Virus record (IMG/VR): IMGVR_UViG_3300034375_004539
Span: 1 to 22,807 of that record
DNA: 22,807 nt
From: a virus
Direction: 5' to 3' (one strand)
The notes beneath the pieces are model-generated. The model ran no database searches. It worked only from the letters and a program-made list of their open reading frames with translations, and was not told where the DNA came from. Position numbers and translations under genes: made by a program. This document shows positions 1 through 6,989 of this stretch, one piece after another (within the stretch, counting starts at the first letter, position 1; each line of letters starts with the position of its first letter).

Positions 1-105
1 GCTACTCTTATAACAGTAGGAACAACATCAACTACAGGTCAAGCAACTGTAACAGTTACGTATATTCAAGCAAATAATTTGAGAGATGTGGCACCAAATA
101 GTTAA
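1..105 (+). CDS. Partial virion-type protein (C-terminus), paralogue of the 7151-7621 gene
   Basis: Frame 1 is open from the window edge to TAA at 103-105, giving 34 residues that end in RDVAPNS. The stretch STTGQATVTVTYIQANNLRD matches STTGAATVTVMYLQNNSVQD near the C-terminus of the 156-residue protein at 7151-7621; over 22 aligned positions I count 14 identities. The gene is therefore a paralogue of that protein, and its start lies outside the window. The Thr/Val/Ala-rich alternating pattern fits a beta-rich small structural protein. The function is not known; placement next to head genes suggests a virion role by inference only. Confidence 0.75.
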   Translation, partial: ATLITVGTTSTTGQATVTVTYIQANNLRDVAPNS

Positions 106-131
106 AAACAATAAAACAACGGAGGTAAAAA

Positions 132-458
132 ATGAGACAAAACGGAGTAAGATCAAATGTTAGATTTATGAAATCTGGCGGCCGAGCGATGAAAGCTGGC
201 GGAGGATCAATGTCGACTGCAAGAAAAGATATGAAATCTGGTTATTACCAAGATGACATGGGCATGAGAGGTGGTGCTATGTACAAAAAAGGTGGTAAAG
301 TTGGCAAGAAGAAACAAGGTTACAACGCTAGAAAAGATGAATCTATTGCTATGAGAATTAAGAAGAAAAGAACTAAGAAGCAATTAAAAGCTTCTAGAGA
401 TGAGTCTTACGGAAAATTCGGTAGCAAGATGAAGAAAAAAGGTAAAATTAATAGATAG
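132..458 (+). CDS. Small very basic Gly/Lys-rich protein, unknown function
   Basis: This 108-residue protein starts at an ATG preceded by a near-perfect ribosome site (GGAGGT at 121-126, spacing 5). It is dominated by K, R, G and M, with repeated MKSGG/MKAGG-like motifs at residues 13-26 and KKKG-type runs from about residue 52 to the C-terminus. No membrane segment or catalytic motif is visible. It opens a run of six basic mini-proteins packed with almost no spacing. Proteins of this style are frequent in marine phage genomes without known function. Nucleic-acid binding or packaging in the virion is plausible from charge alone, but this is inference. Confidence 0.7.
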   Translation: MRQNGVRSNVRFMKSGGRAMKAGGGSMSTARKDMKSGYYQDDMGMRGGAMYKKGGKVGKKKQGYNARKDESIAMRIKKKRTKKQLKASRDESYGKFGSKMKKKGKINR

Positions 459-460
459 TA

Positions 461-643
461 ATGTCTAAAAATTTTATTCAAAAAGCAATTAAGAAACCGG
501 GGTCTTTAAGAAAAGCCCTTAAAATTAAAAAAGGTGAAAAGATTCCGGATTCTAAATTAAAAGCGGCGGCAAAGAAAAAAGGTAAATTAGGTCAACGTGC
601 AAGATTTGCGATGACTCTAAAAAAATTAAACAAGAGAGGCTAA
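461..643 (+). CDS. 60-residue basic protein with KPGSLRKAL..GEKIP..KL pattern
   Basis: Starts two bases after the preceding stop, with no strong ribosome site of its own (translational coupling likely). K plus R make up 22 of 60 residues. The arrangement KKPGSLRKALKIKKGEKIP, then KLKAAAKKKGKLGQRARFAM, is a pattern I recognise from many phage mini-proteins of unknown function; it reads as two short amphipathic helices around a turn. No cysteines, membrane segment or enzyme motif. A DNA- or RNA-binding role is only a guess from composition. Confidence 0.7.
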   Translation: MSKNFIQKAIKKPGSLRKALKIKKGEKIPDSKLKAAAKKKGKLGQRARFAMTLKKLNKRG

Positions 644-644
644 C

Positions 645-962
645 ATGGCAAAATTGTGTCCAGCAGGAAAAGCAGCAGCAAAGCGTAAATTCAAAGTTTA
701 CCCTAGCGCTTATGCTAATATCTGGGCCTCTAAATATTGTAAGGGTAAAGTAGGAAGAACTAAAAAAGCAAACGGAGGATCTGCAATGGCTAAAAATGTA
801 CCAAGTAAATTTAAAGGCTTTAGTAAATTACCAGAAGGTGTACAAAACAAAATTTCTCCATCTCTAGCTAAAAAATATGAGAGTGGTGGAAGAGTTGTTG
901 GTGACGTAATGGGAAGAGGCCAAGGTAAAGTTATTAAGCATAAAAAAACACAAATAATTTAA
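645..962 (+). CDS. Conserved basic protein with LCPAGKAAAKRKFKVYPSAYAN motif
   Basis: 105 residues, starting one base after the previous stop (TAACATGG). Residues 4-35 form the conserved block LCPAGKAAAKRKFKVYPSAYAN...WASKYCKGK. This block, with its two cysteines (C5, C32), recurs in many phage and giant-virus small proteins. From about residue 36 the chain becomes a Lys/Gly-rich linker and tail. The paired Cys could be structural, but no full zinc site is visible. The TAA overlaps the next ATG (TAATGG), so translation is probably coupled. The function is unknown and a virion or DNA-associated role is inference. Confidence 0.7.
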   Translation: MAKLCPAGKAAAKRKFKVYPSAYANIWASKYCKGKVGRTKKANGGSAMAKNVPSKFKGFSKLPEGVQNKISPSLAKKYESGGRVVGDVMGRGQGKVIKHKKTQII

Positions 963-1222
963 TGGCAAAAAAAGGTCTTAAAGAATGGTTAGACGAGAAG
1001 TGGGTAGATATAGGAGCACCGAAGAAAGACGGGAAATATCAACCTTGCGGTCGTCAGAAGGGAAGCAAGCGGAAGTATCCAAAATGCGTGCCACTTGCAA
1101 AAGCCACACGAATGTCAAGCTCGCAAAAGGCGAGTGCTGTCAAACGAAAAAGACAAGCATCTAATACTGGACCTAAACCAACTAACGTAAAAACATTTGC
1201 AAGATTCGGAGGACTAGTATGA
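962..1222 (+). CDS. Small conserved protein, DUF5872-like
   Basis: 86 residues beginning at the ATG that overlaps the upstream stop by one base. The N-terminal half reads EWLDEKWVDIGAPKKDGKY, then CGRQKGSKRKYPKCVPLAK. The elements W(V/I)D, P-C-G-R and K-Y-P-K-C-x-P are those I associate with the DUF5872 family in viruses (family name from memory, not searched). C29 and C42 are conserved there. The C-terminal half (KATRMSSSQKASAVKRKRQA, then PTNVKTF) is also typical. Ends in ATGA overlapping the next start. Function unknown. Confidence 0.7.
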   Translation: MAKKGLKEWLDEKWVDIGAPKKDGKYQPCGRQKGSKRKYPKCVPLAKATRMSSSQKASAVKRKRQASNTGPKPTNVKTFARFGGLV

Positions 1223-1638
1223 GAATGCCAAATACAAAATATATTGGTTCATACATGAAGAGTGATTTTCAAACTCCAAAAGGAACTCTTAACGCACAAA
1301 ATTCAAGTTATAAAAAATACTATGCTGGAATGGTAGACGCACCAGGATTTAAAGATGGTGGTCGAGCAAAAATGCCAGCTAGAAATAAAAAGAATTTCAG
1401 ATCTACAAAATCTGGAGCAGGCATGACTCAAGCCGGGGTCAAAGCTTATAGAAGATTAAATCCCGGTTCTAAACTAAAAACAGCCGTGACTGGAAAAGTG
1501 AAGCCAGGATCAAAAGCTGCCAAACGCAGAAAATCATACTGCGCACGTTCACTAGGGCAACTCAAAAGAGCATCAGCAAAAACTCGTAATGATCCGAACT
1601 CAAGAATCCGTCAGGCAAGAAGGAGATGGAAATGTTAA
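1219..1638 (+). CDS. Basic protein with DUF6321-like C-terminus
   Basis: 139 residues, start overlapping the previous stop by four bases. Residues 1-60 are low in recognisable motifs but contain a KDGGRAKMP segment resembling the first gene of the run. From about residue 67 the chain shows AGMTQAGVKAYRRLNPGSKL, KRRKSYCARS, DPNSRIRQARRRWKC. This C-terminal module, with C108 and the terminal WKC, matches the pattern I know as DUF6321 in phages (from memory). The two cysteines and strong positive charge suggest a compact nucleic-acid-binding fold, but no activity is established. Confidence 0.7.
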   Translation: MRMPNTKYIGSYMKSDFQTPKGTLNAQNSSYKKYYAGMVDAPGFKDGGRAKMPARNKKNFRSTKSGAGMTQAGVKAYRRLNPGSKLKTAVTGKVKPGSKAAKRRKSYCARSLGQLKRASAKTRNDPNSRIRQARRRWKC

Positions 1639-1766
1639 AGAAAAAAAGAGCAATTAAAAAAGTTATTAAAGGTTTGACAAAAGCCTCTAAAACACACGCT
1701 GCTCAAGCTAAGACATTAAAAGGAGTTATAGGTGGATCTAGAAAAAGTAAAAGTTCTAAAAAATAG
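1632..1766 (+). CDS. 44-residue basic mini-protein (HAAQAKTLK motif)
   Basis: ATG at 1632-1634 overlaps the end of the previous gene by seven bases; an AGGAGATGG stretch at 1621-1629 supplies a ribosome site. Translation begins MLKKKRAIKKVIKGLTKASK, then THAAQAKTLKGVIGG, ending at TAG 1764-1766. K plus R are 16 of 44 residues. The KGL.KASK.HA.QAKTLK pattern recurs at the C-terminus of other phage small proteins, supporting a real gene despite its size. Its last 35 bases overlap the GTG-started oxygenase gene in another frame. Function unknown. Confidence 0.6.
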   Translation: MLKKKRAIKKVIKGLTKASKTHAAQAKTLKGVIGGSRKSKSSKK

Positions 1767-2376
1767 AAAAAATTGGAAAGAGTTAAATACTAAATTAAAA
1801 GCAGGAAAAATTTTAGTATTAGATAATTTATTAACTGACGAATGTTTATCTATTTTAAGAAATAGAATTCTAAGTGCATTAACATGTGATGATGTTTATA
1901 ATGGTTACAAAGGCACTAATCATTTTCGTCACTCTGATATTATGAGTATTAAGATTGCAGATAATTTACAAAAAAAATTACCTGCTCTTGATCCTTTTGA
2001 AAGAGCTTGGAGTTTTATTTATAATAATAATGTAGGGGGCGTTCCTTTACATGCAGATCCATCGACTAGTAATTTAAATATATGGGTTACCCCTAATAAA
2101 TGTACAAAAGATAAAAAGAAAAATGGTCTTGAAATCTATAAATTATTACCACCAAGAAATTGGACTAGAGCAGACTGGAATGCAAATCCTAAAAAAGTTG
2201 AAGAGTTAATTAAAAAATCTAATGTTAAACCTACTAAATACAATTATAAATATAATAGAGGAATTTTATTTAATGGCGCTTATTTTCATAGAACATCAGG
2301 TGTTTCTATGAAAGATGGACTTGAAAATAGAAGAATAAGTTTTACAATGTTATTTGGTAAACAATTGGAAGAGTAA
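1732..2376 (+). CDS. 2OG-Fe(II) oxygenase superfamily protein
   Basis: 214 residues starting with GTG at 1732. The start is supported by AAGGAG at 1720-1725, six bases upstream. The double-stranded beta-helix signature is visible: H107-x-D109 in VPLHADPS, followed by SNLNIWVTP, then the distal H186 in NGAYFHRTSG and the 2OG-binding Arg at R200/R201 in LENRRISFTMLFG. These residues match Fe(II)/2-oxoglutarate dioxygenases that hydroxylate or otherwise oxidise a substrate with O2; the substrate cannot be predicted. WTRADWN at 144-150 and GLEIYKLLPP are typical of phage members. It sits alone among small genes, about 12 kb from the oxygenase island at 14699-17588. Confidence 0.8.
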   Translation: MDLEKVKVLKNRKNWKELNTKLKAGKILVLDNLLTDECLSILRNRILSALTCDDVYNGYKGTNHFRHSDIMSIKIADNLQKKLPALDPFERAWSFIYNNNVGGVPLHADPSTSNLNIWVTPNKCTKDKKKNGLEIYKLLPPRNWTRADWNANPKKVEELIKKSNVKPTKYNYKYNRGILFNGAYFHRTSGVSMKDGLENRRISFTMLFGKQLEE

Positions 2377-2377
2377 A

Positions 2378-2662
2378 ATGGCAAGAAAAGACCCTAAAGT
2401 AGGCACAGGTAAAAAACCAAAAGGTTCTGGGAGGAGACTATATACAGATGAGAATCCTAAAGATACTGTTGGAATTAAGTTTGCGACCCCTACTGATGCT
2501 CGTAAGACTGTTGCAAAAGTTAAGAAGATATCTAAACCGTTTGCAAGAAAAATCCAAATACTCACTGTTGGTGAACAGAGAGCCAAAGTTATGGGTAAGG
2601 CAAAGGTGGCAAGCATATTTAAAAAAGGTAAAGAAACAATCAGGAAAGGGAGGAAAACTTAA
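2378..2662 (+). CDS. Conserved basic phage protein, unknown function
   Basis: The frame is open from 2354, but the ATG at 2378 (MARKDPKVGTG) is preferred. It lies one base after the oxygenase stop, and the upstream alternative would overlap that gene and add residues without family character. The 94-residue product contains KKPKGSGRRLYTDENPKDT, IKFATPTDARKTV, KPFARKIQILTVGEQRAKVM. I recognise this series of blocks as a highly conserved small protein of marine phages, with no known function. It is basic and predicted alpha/beta, without membrane segments. A virion or packaging role is inference from position between basic mini-proteins and the head module. Confidence 0.75.
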   Translation: MARKDPKVGTGKKPKGSGRRLYTDENPKDTVGIKFATPTDARKTVAKVKKISKPFARKIQILTVGEQRAKVMGKAKVASIFKKGKETIRKGRKT

Positions 2663-2850
2663 TGTTAGAAGCGCTAAAAAAAAGATACGAAGCACAAATA
2701 GCTGAGTCTATTGCAACTTTAAATATATATGTTAAGAACTCTGTAGGAATAGGAGAACATCCACAGCATTTAAATGAAATGGATAAGTTATTACAGGTCA
2801 TAGTAGATGCAGAGGAAAAAATAAAAGTAATAGAAAGGTACGTTAAATAA
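2662..2850 (+). CDS. Small helical protein (LEALKKRYEAQIAES)
   Basis: 62 residues, start overlapping the previous stop by one base (TTAATGTT). The sequence is nearly all helical with heptad-like spacing: LEALKKRYEAQIAESIATL at the N-terminus, a conserved VGIGEHP turn at about residues 28-34, and a second helix with VDAEEKIKVIE. This two-helix hairpin with the GIGEHP turn is a conserved small phage protein that I cannot name. It is neither basic nor membrane-bound, and differs in charge from the genes upstream. It overlaps the next gene by one base. Confidence 0.7.
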   Translation: MLEALKKRYEAQIAESIATLNIYVKNSVGIGEHPQHLNEMDKLLQVIVDAEEKIKVIERYVK

Positions 2851-3092
2851 TGGAAGATCCAATAACAATAATAGATAAAATACAAAAGTATTTAAAGGAA
2901 TCTTACCAATCACTAGCAGATACAATGATTGGTGGGGGTATTGACAATATGGAGAAATACAAGTACTTAATGGGACAGGCACATGCCTATTTAAAAATTT
3001 CACAGGAAATCTCTAACCTGCTAGAACCAAAGAAGGAGCAAAAAAATGAAGACGGAACAATTATCAGATTCAAACGCGATACCGAAAACTAA
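2850..3092 (+). CDS. Small conserved phage protein (MIGGGIDNMEKYKYLMGQAH)
   Basis: 80 residues starting at an ATG that overlaps the previous TAA. The core MIGGGIDNMEKYKYLMGQAH followed by AYLKISQEISNLL is a well-kept block in marine phage genomes, in a predominantly helical protein; function unknown. The C-terminus (KKEQKNEDGTIIRFKRDTEN) is charged and overlaps the GroES-like gene by 47 bases in another frame. It pairs with the preceding gene as a conserved two-gene unit between the basic mini-proteins and the head module. Confidence 0.7.
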   Translation: MEDPITIIDKIQKYLKESYQSLADTMIGGGIDNMEKYKYLMGQAHAYLKISQEISNLLEPKKEQKNEDGTIIRFKRDTEN

Positions 3093-3513
3093 ATTAGCGT
3101 TAGAAGAAAAATATCAAAAAGAAAACCAAGATATTGAAAAAAAAGAAAAAGAAGTTTTAGACAAAATTCAAAACAAAGAATCTACAAAATTACCTCAACC
3201 AACCGGTTGGAGAATATTAGTCTTACCTTTTAAAATGGCAGCCAAAACAAAAGGTGGAATATTCCTATCAGAAGAAACTATAGAAAGACAGCAAGTCGGA
3301 TCAAACTGCGGACTCGTTTTAGAAATGGGACCACACTGTTATGACAAAGACAAATTTCCAGAAGGACCTTGGTGTAAAAAAGGTGACTGGATAGTTTTTG
3401 CAAGATATGCAGGAAGCAGAATCATGATCGACGGTGGGGAAGTTAGACTTTTAAACGACGATGAAGTTCTAGCTACCATCAAAAATCCAGAAGATATCGT
3501 CCATCAATACTAA
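3046..3513 (+). CDS. GroES-like co-chaperonin with charged N-terminal extension
   Basis: 155 residues; the start is supported by AAGGAG at 3033-3038, seven bases upstream. Residues 1-49 form a Lys/Glu-rich, coiled-coil-like extension absent from cellular GroES. Residues 50-150 show the Cpn10 fold: GWRILVLPF as the first strand, the mobile loop KTKGGIFLSEET (hydrophobic tripeptide I72-F73-L74, equivalent to the GroEL-contacting IVL of GroES), GLVLEMGPHCYD, KKGDWIVFARYAGSRIMIDG and LLNDDEVLATI at the C-terminus. GroES caps GroEL during folding; phage T4 gp31 is the known precedent for a phage GroES needed for capsid protein folding. Its place directly before scaffold and capsid genes supports the same role here. 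Confidence 0.85.
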   Translation: MKTEQLSDSNAIPKTKLALEEKYQKENQDIEKKEKEVLDKIQNKESTKLPQPTGWRILVLPFKMAAKTKGGIFLSEETIERQQVGSNCGLVLEMGPHCYDKDKFPEGPWCKKGDWIVFARYAGSRIMIDGGEVRLLNDDEVLATIKNPEDIVHQY

Positions 3514-3527
3514 CATAGGAGATAACT

Positions 3528-4511
3528 ATGCAAGACGTTGAAAAAAACGTTCCTATTGATACTTCAGGAAATGAAGTTGATGTAGATATAGAAGAAACAA
3601 AAGACGAAGCTGTTGTCGAACAAAAAGAAGAAACAGTTGAAAATCCAAATGTTCGTGAAGTTGTCAAAGAGGAGACAAAAGAAGAACCCAAGGAAGAAGT
3701 AAAATCAGAAGAACCTAAAGCTGAAGAAGAAAAACCAAAAGACGAACTTGGTGAATACAGCGATGGTGTTAAAAAAAGAATTGCTAAACTTACGAAGAAG
3801 TGGAGAGAAGCGGAAAGACAAAAAGAAGCCGCTATCACTTACGCTCAAAAAGTTGAAGCAAACAGAAAAGCAGTAGAAGCAAAACTTGGAAAATTAGAAC
3901 CAGGTTTTCTTGATGCCACTGAAAAAAGTATTACTGCAGGTTTAGATGCAGCGAAAGCCAAACTAGCAAAAGCTAGAGAAGCTAACGATGTAAATGCAGA
4001 AGCTGACGCAATGGCAGAAATATCTGAAGTAGGAGTTAGAAAAGCACAATGGTTAGAAGCTAAAGCAAAAGCTGAAGAGCAAACTAAAGCTAAACCAGAA
4101 GCTAGACAAACTCTTGATCAAGCATTACAACCAAGACAACCTACGCAAGACCCAAGAGCGGAAGAATGGGCTTCTAGAAACGAGTGGTTTGGTAAAGATA
4201 GTGCTATGACATACACTGCATTTGATCTTCATAAGAAATTAACTGAAGATGAAGGGTTCGATCCTAATAGTAACGAATATTATGCGGAAATAGATAAGAG
4301 AATAAGACTTGAATTTCCTAATAAATTTGGTACAACAGAGGTTAAACCAACGGCCAAACCTACACAAATAGTAGCTGAAGCGAAGCGAAGTGTAAGACCT
4401 GGACGCAAGACTGTGAGACTCACGCCATCACAGCAAACAATCGCTAAAAAATTAGGTGTGCCACTCGAAGAGTATGCAAGACAATTAAGTCAAATCACGA
4501 AGGAGGTATAA
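3528..4511 (+). CDS. Scaffolding-type head assembly protein (putative)
   Basis: 327 residues, with ATAGGAGATAACT upstream as ribosome site. The first 85 residues are very acidic (runs such as EEPKAEEEKPKDE). Residues about 85-210 are long Lys/Glu/Ala helices typical of coiled coils, followed by a Pro/Gln linker (about 196-212) and a conserved C-terminal part containing WASRNEWFGKDSAMTYTAFD and FDPNSNEYYAEIDKRI. An acidic, helical, alanine-rich protein two genes before the major capsid protein is the classical profile of a phage scaffold. Position and composition support the call; no protease domain is seen. Confidence 0.7.
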   Translation: MQDVEKNVPIDTSGNEVDVDIEETKDEAVVEQKEETVENPNVREVVKEETKEEPKEEVKSEEPKAEEEKPKDELGEYSDGVKKRIAKLTKKWREAERQKEAAITYAQKVEANRKAVEAKLGKLEPGFLDATEKSITAGLDAAKAKLAKAREANDVNAEADAMAEISEVGVRKAQWLEAKAKAEEQTKAKPEARQTLDQALQPRQPTQDPRAEEWASRNEWFGKDSAMTYTAFDLHKKLTEDEGFDPNSNEYYAEIDKRIRLEFPNKFGTTEVKPTAKPTQIVAEAKRSVRPGRKTVRLTPSQQTIAKKLGVPLEEYARQLSQITKEV

Positions 4512-4515
4512 GCAT

Positions 4516-4980
4516 ATGACAAAAGAAATAGAAAAAAGAACTTCCCGTGCGAGCCAAACTAGAGACAAGAGCTCTAAGAAAAAAGTTTGGACTCCACCAT
4601 CAAATTTAGATGCACCACCAGCGCCTGATGGTTTTCAACATAGGTGGCTAAGAGCCGAAACCATGGGTTTCAACGATGCTAAGAACATTCAGGGCAGATT
4701 AAGATCTGGTTATGAATTAGTAAGAGCCGATGAATATCCTGACGGTGATTATCCAAGAGTTGAAGACGGCAAATACGCTGGAGTGATCGGAGTTGGTGGC
4801 TTGTTGCTGGCAAGAGTGCCTGTTGAGATCGCGCAACAAAGAAATGCTCACTATCAAAAGAAACATGAGCAAGTCGTTGAAGCAATGGATCACGATCTTA
4901 AAGGACAACAGCATAAGAGTATGCCTATCAATATTGATAGACAAACTCGTGTAAACTTCGGTGGTACAAAGAAAAGTTAA
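4516..4980 (+). CDS. Conserved head-region protein, unknown function
   Basis: 154 residues with a strong AAGGAGG ribosome site eleven bases upstream (4499-4505). After a basic, Ser-rich N-terminus (residues 1-25), the conserved core runs WTPPSNLDAPPAPDGFQHRW, LRAETMGF, RLRSGYELVRADEYPD, then GVIGVGGLLLARVPVEIAQQ and a helical C-terminus. The core is familiar from marine phage head modules, but I know no assigned function. Position between scaffold and capsid genes suggests a minor head component or assembly factor. Not a membrane protein: the GVIGVGGLLLA segment is short and followed by charged helix. Confidence 0.7.
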   Translation: MTKEIEKRTSRASQTRDKSSKKKVWTPPSNLDAPPAPDGFQHRWLRAETMGFNDAKNIQGRLRSGYELVRADEYPDGDYPRVEDGKYAGVIGVGGLLLARVPVEIAQQRNAHYQKKHEQVVEAMDHDLKGQQHKSMPINIDRQTRVNFGGTKKS

Positions 4981-5031
4981 TTTTTTAACGATTCCTAGAC
5001 CAACGATTAACTAACAAACGGAGAAAAAAAC

Positions 5032-5613
5032 ATGGCAACTAACAAAGATGCTCCATTCGGAATGAGAGCAATTGGTAAAGTTGGTCAAAATAACGACAAC
5101 CAAGGTCTATCAGAATATAATATCGCTGCTAGCGCCCCGGCAATTTTTCAGAACGATGCTGTAAAAGCAATCAACACTGCAACAATTGCACAAGCGGCTG
5201 CAGGTGATACTTTAATCGGTACACTTACTGGTGTGTTTTTTACCGACGCCAATACAAACAAGCCAACGTTCGCTAACCATTTGAAAGCTTCAAATACGGC
5301 AACGGACATTGTTGGTTTTATATCAGATGACCCGTATGAAAGATTTGAGATTCAGTCTAACGCTGCATTAGCGTTAACATCTGTTTTCTTAAATGCGGAC
5401 ATCGAAGTTACGGCTGGGACTACAGCAAACTTTCAGTCCAAGTCTGAACTAAACGCATCTACGGTTACTACAAGTACAGCTCAATTGAGAATACTTGGTG
5501 TGACTAAAGACGCAGAAAACAATAACACTTCAAATGTGACTACGTACGCTACAAACGCAAACTTTGTTTGCAGCATTAACGAGCACTTCTTGAAGGGTAC
5601 TGTAGGAGTATAA
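5032..5613 (+). CDS. Putative capsid decoration/head structural protein
   Basis: 193 residues; start preceded by CGGAGAAAAAAAC. The N-terminus MATNKDAPFGMRAIGKVGQN and the later FISDDPYERFEIQSNA are motifs I recognise from virion proteins encoded just upstream of the capsid gene in marine phages. The protein is rich in Thr, Ala and Asn with alternating beta pattern, lacks charged clusters and has no enzyme motif. Adjacent to the major capsid gene (11-base gap), so a head decoration or stabilising role is the most likely reading. Naming it decoration protein is inference. Confidence 0.65.
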   Translation: MATNKDAPFGMRAIGKVGQNNDNQGLSEYNIAASAPAIFQNDAVKAINTATIAQAAAGDTLIGTLTGVFFTDANTNKPTFANHLKASNTATDIVGFISDDPYERFEIQSNAALALTSVFLNADIEVTAGTTANFQSKSELNASTVTTSTAQLRILGVTKDAENNNTSNVTTYATNANFVCSINEHFLKGTVGV

Positions 5614-5624
5614 GGAGATAAACT

Positions 5625-6527
5625 ATGGCAATAAGTAGAGGACAACTAGTTAAAGAACTAGAACCAGGTTTAAACGCCCTTTTCGGCCTGGAGTATAAAC
5701 AATACGAAAACCAACATGCTGAGATCTATGCTACTGAAACTTCAGACAGAGCGTTTGAAGAAGAAGTAATGTTATCTGGCTTTGGACAAGCACAAACTAA
5801 ACCAGAAGGTTCTGGTGTAGTGTTTGACAACGCACAAGAAACATACACGGCAAGATACACTATGGAAACTGTTGCGTTAGCGTTCGCGATTACTGAAGAA
5901 GCAATCGAGGACAACTTGTATGACAGACTTGCGTCTAGATATACAAAAGCGTTAGCAAGATCTATGGCTCAGACTAAACAAACAAAAGCGGTAACACCTC
6001 TTGTGAATGGATTTACTACATTCCAATCTGGTGACGGCGTAGTTCTGTTTAGCAGATCTCACCCAACAATCGCTGGAAACGTTGCGAATACGTTAGCAGT
6101 ACAAGCTGACCTTAACGAAACGTCATTAGAGCAGTCTTTAATAGACATCGCTGAAATGACTGACGAAAGAGGTTTATTGATTGCAGCAAAAGGATTAAAA
6201 TTAATTATTCCTTCAGCTCTTCAATTCACAGCTGAGAGACTAATGGCTTCTCAAGGTAGAACAGCTACAGCTGATAATGATATCAATGCTATCAGATCTA
6301 TGGGAATGGTTCCTCAAGGTTACAGAGTGAACAATTTCTTAACTGATCCTGATCAGTTCTTCATTATTACTGATGTACCAAATGGTATGAAGTACTTTGA
6401 TAGATCACCTATCAAAACAGCTATGGAAGGTGACTTTGATACTGGAAACGTAAGATACAAAGCTAGAGAAAGATACGTATTTGGCGTATCTGACTATAGA
6501 GGTATCTACGGTTCTAACGGAGCGTAA
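5625..6527 (+). CDS. Major capsid protein (HK97 fold, Mu gpT-like)
   Basis: 300 residues with TAAGGAGATAAACT before the ATG. The protein begins MAISRGQLVKELEPGLNALF and contains YATETSDRAFEEEVMLSGFG, a conserved N-arm/E-loop type region, then YTMETVALAFAITEEAIEDN, LFSRSHPTIAG at about 141-151, and the C-terminal VFGVSDYRGIYGSNGA. These blocks match the capsid family related to phage Mu gpT that is common in marine phages. Length, absence of an N-terminal protease or delta domain, position after a scaffold gene and a strong terminator right after it all agree. This is the most abundant virion protein by expectation. Confidence 0.88.
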   Translation: MAISRGQLVKELEPGLNALFGLEYKQYENQHAEIYATETSDRAFEEEVMLSGFGQAQTKPEGSGVVFDNAQETYTARYTMETVALAFAITEEAIEDNLYDRLASRYTKALARSMAQTKQTKAVTPLVNGFTTFQSGDGVVLFSRSHPTIAGNVANTLAVQADLNETSLEQSLIDIAEMTDERGLLIAAKGLKLIIPSALQFTAERLMASQGRTATADNDINAIRSMGMVPQGYRVNNFLTDPDQFFIITDVPNGMKYFDRSPIKTAMEGDFDTGNVRYKARERYVFGVSDYRGIYGSNGA

Positions 6528-6538
6528 TAAATAACTTT

Positions 6539-6566
6539 AAAGGGGGCTGTTGAAGGCCCCCTTTTT
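6539..6566 (+). terminator. Rho-independent terminator after the capsid gene
   Basis: AAAGGGGGC (6539-6547) pairs perfectly with GCCCCCTTT (6556-6564) around an eight-base loop, followed immediately by further T residues. It begins 11 bases after the capsid stop codon. A nine-pair stem with a GC core and a T tract is a canonical intrinsic terminator, and probably also shields the 3' end of the capsid message. It is the clearest transcription stop in the window. Confidence 0.9.
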
Positions 6567-6586
6567 ATGATAGAAAGAAAGAACCC

Positions 6587-6823
6587 ATGAAAAATTTCAG
6601 AGTACAAATCAGAGCATATGGCTATCATGCTGACTTCAATCTTGTGTCAGAAAATGAGGATAAAGCCTTTGAAAATGCACTAGTTGACAAGCTAGGACAA
6701 AATGATATAGTCTGGGAAAAAGACGGATTTACTAGTAAATCCAAATTGTGGTTAACCTATGAGGAGGTTATAAATGACACACGTTCAGGAACTCTACACG
6801 AAGAAAAGAGGACTAGAACTTGA
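6587..6823 (+). CDS. Small conserved protein, unknown function
   Basis: 78 residues: MKNFRVQIRAYGYHADFNLV, later LGQNDIVWEKDGFTSKSKLW and LTYEEVIND. The alternating N-terminal strand (NFRVQIRAYGYHADF) and the central DIVWEKDGF block suggest a small alpha/beta fold. The pattern is familiar from marine phages without assigned function. It starts 20 bases past the capsid terminator with only a weak purine-rich ribosome site (GAAAGAAAGAAC), so it is either expressed by read-through or from a promoter I cannot see. It overlaps the next gene by 50 bases. Confidence 0.6.
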   Translation: MKNFRVQIRAYGYHADFNLVSENEDKAFENALVDKLGQNDIVWEKDGFTSKSKLWLTYEEVINDTRSGTLHEEKRTRT

Positions 6824-6989
6824 ATGGTCGCAGCACTATAATCAGGAGAAAAGATATACTCTTGATATGGTGAGAATTGATGACAAAATTAGACAAGTCA
6901 TCAGTCATATCAAATTAGCTGAAGCACAAGTTGCTCAACAGACTAATAAGATAGAAGACGCTGCACCTGACGTTTCTGTAGCTACGTAA
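6774..6989 (+). CDS. Small coiled-coil protein, unknown function
   Basis: 71 residues. The ATG at 6774 has an excellent ribosome site, GAGGAGGT at 6761-6768, inside the preceding gene, which decides this start despite the 50-base overlap. The protein is almost wholly helical: YTKKRGLELEWSQHYNQEKR, then MVRIDDKIRQVISHIKLAEA, with hydrophobic positions spaced as heptads. The C-terminal 12 residues are acidic. No homologue can be named; an oligomerising accessory protein is possible. It is the last gene before the 161-base regulatory gap. Confidence 0.65.
   Translation: MTHVQELYTKKRGLELEWSQHYNQEKRYTLDMVRIDDKIRQVISHIKLAEAQVAQQTNKIEDAAPDVSVAT

Noticed and set aside
2350-2616. Minus-strand hydrophobic frame resembling a membrane protein
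   Set aside because: Antisense of the conserved basic gene at 2378-2662; Lys codons read backwards give Phe/Leu, mimicking membrane segments.
3479-3838. Minus-strand Ser/Phe-rich open frame
   Set aside because: Antisense of the Glu/Lys-rich scaffold N-terminus (GAA codons read as TTC); composition is an artefact.
4981-5031. AACGATT direct repeats and GTTAATTTTTTAAC palindrome as a terminator or operator
   Set aside because: Too short and AT-only to form a stable stem; likely chance in AT-rich spacer.
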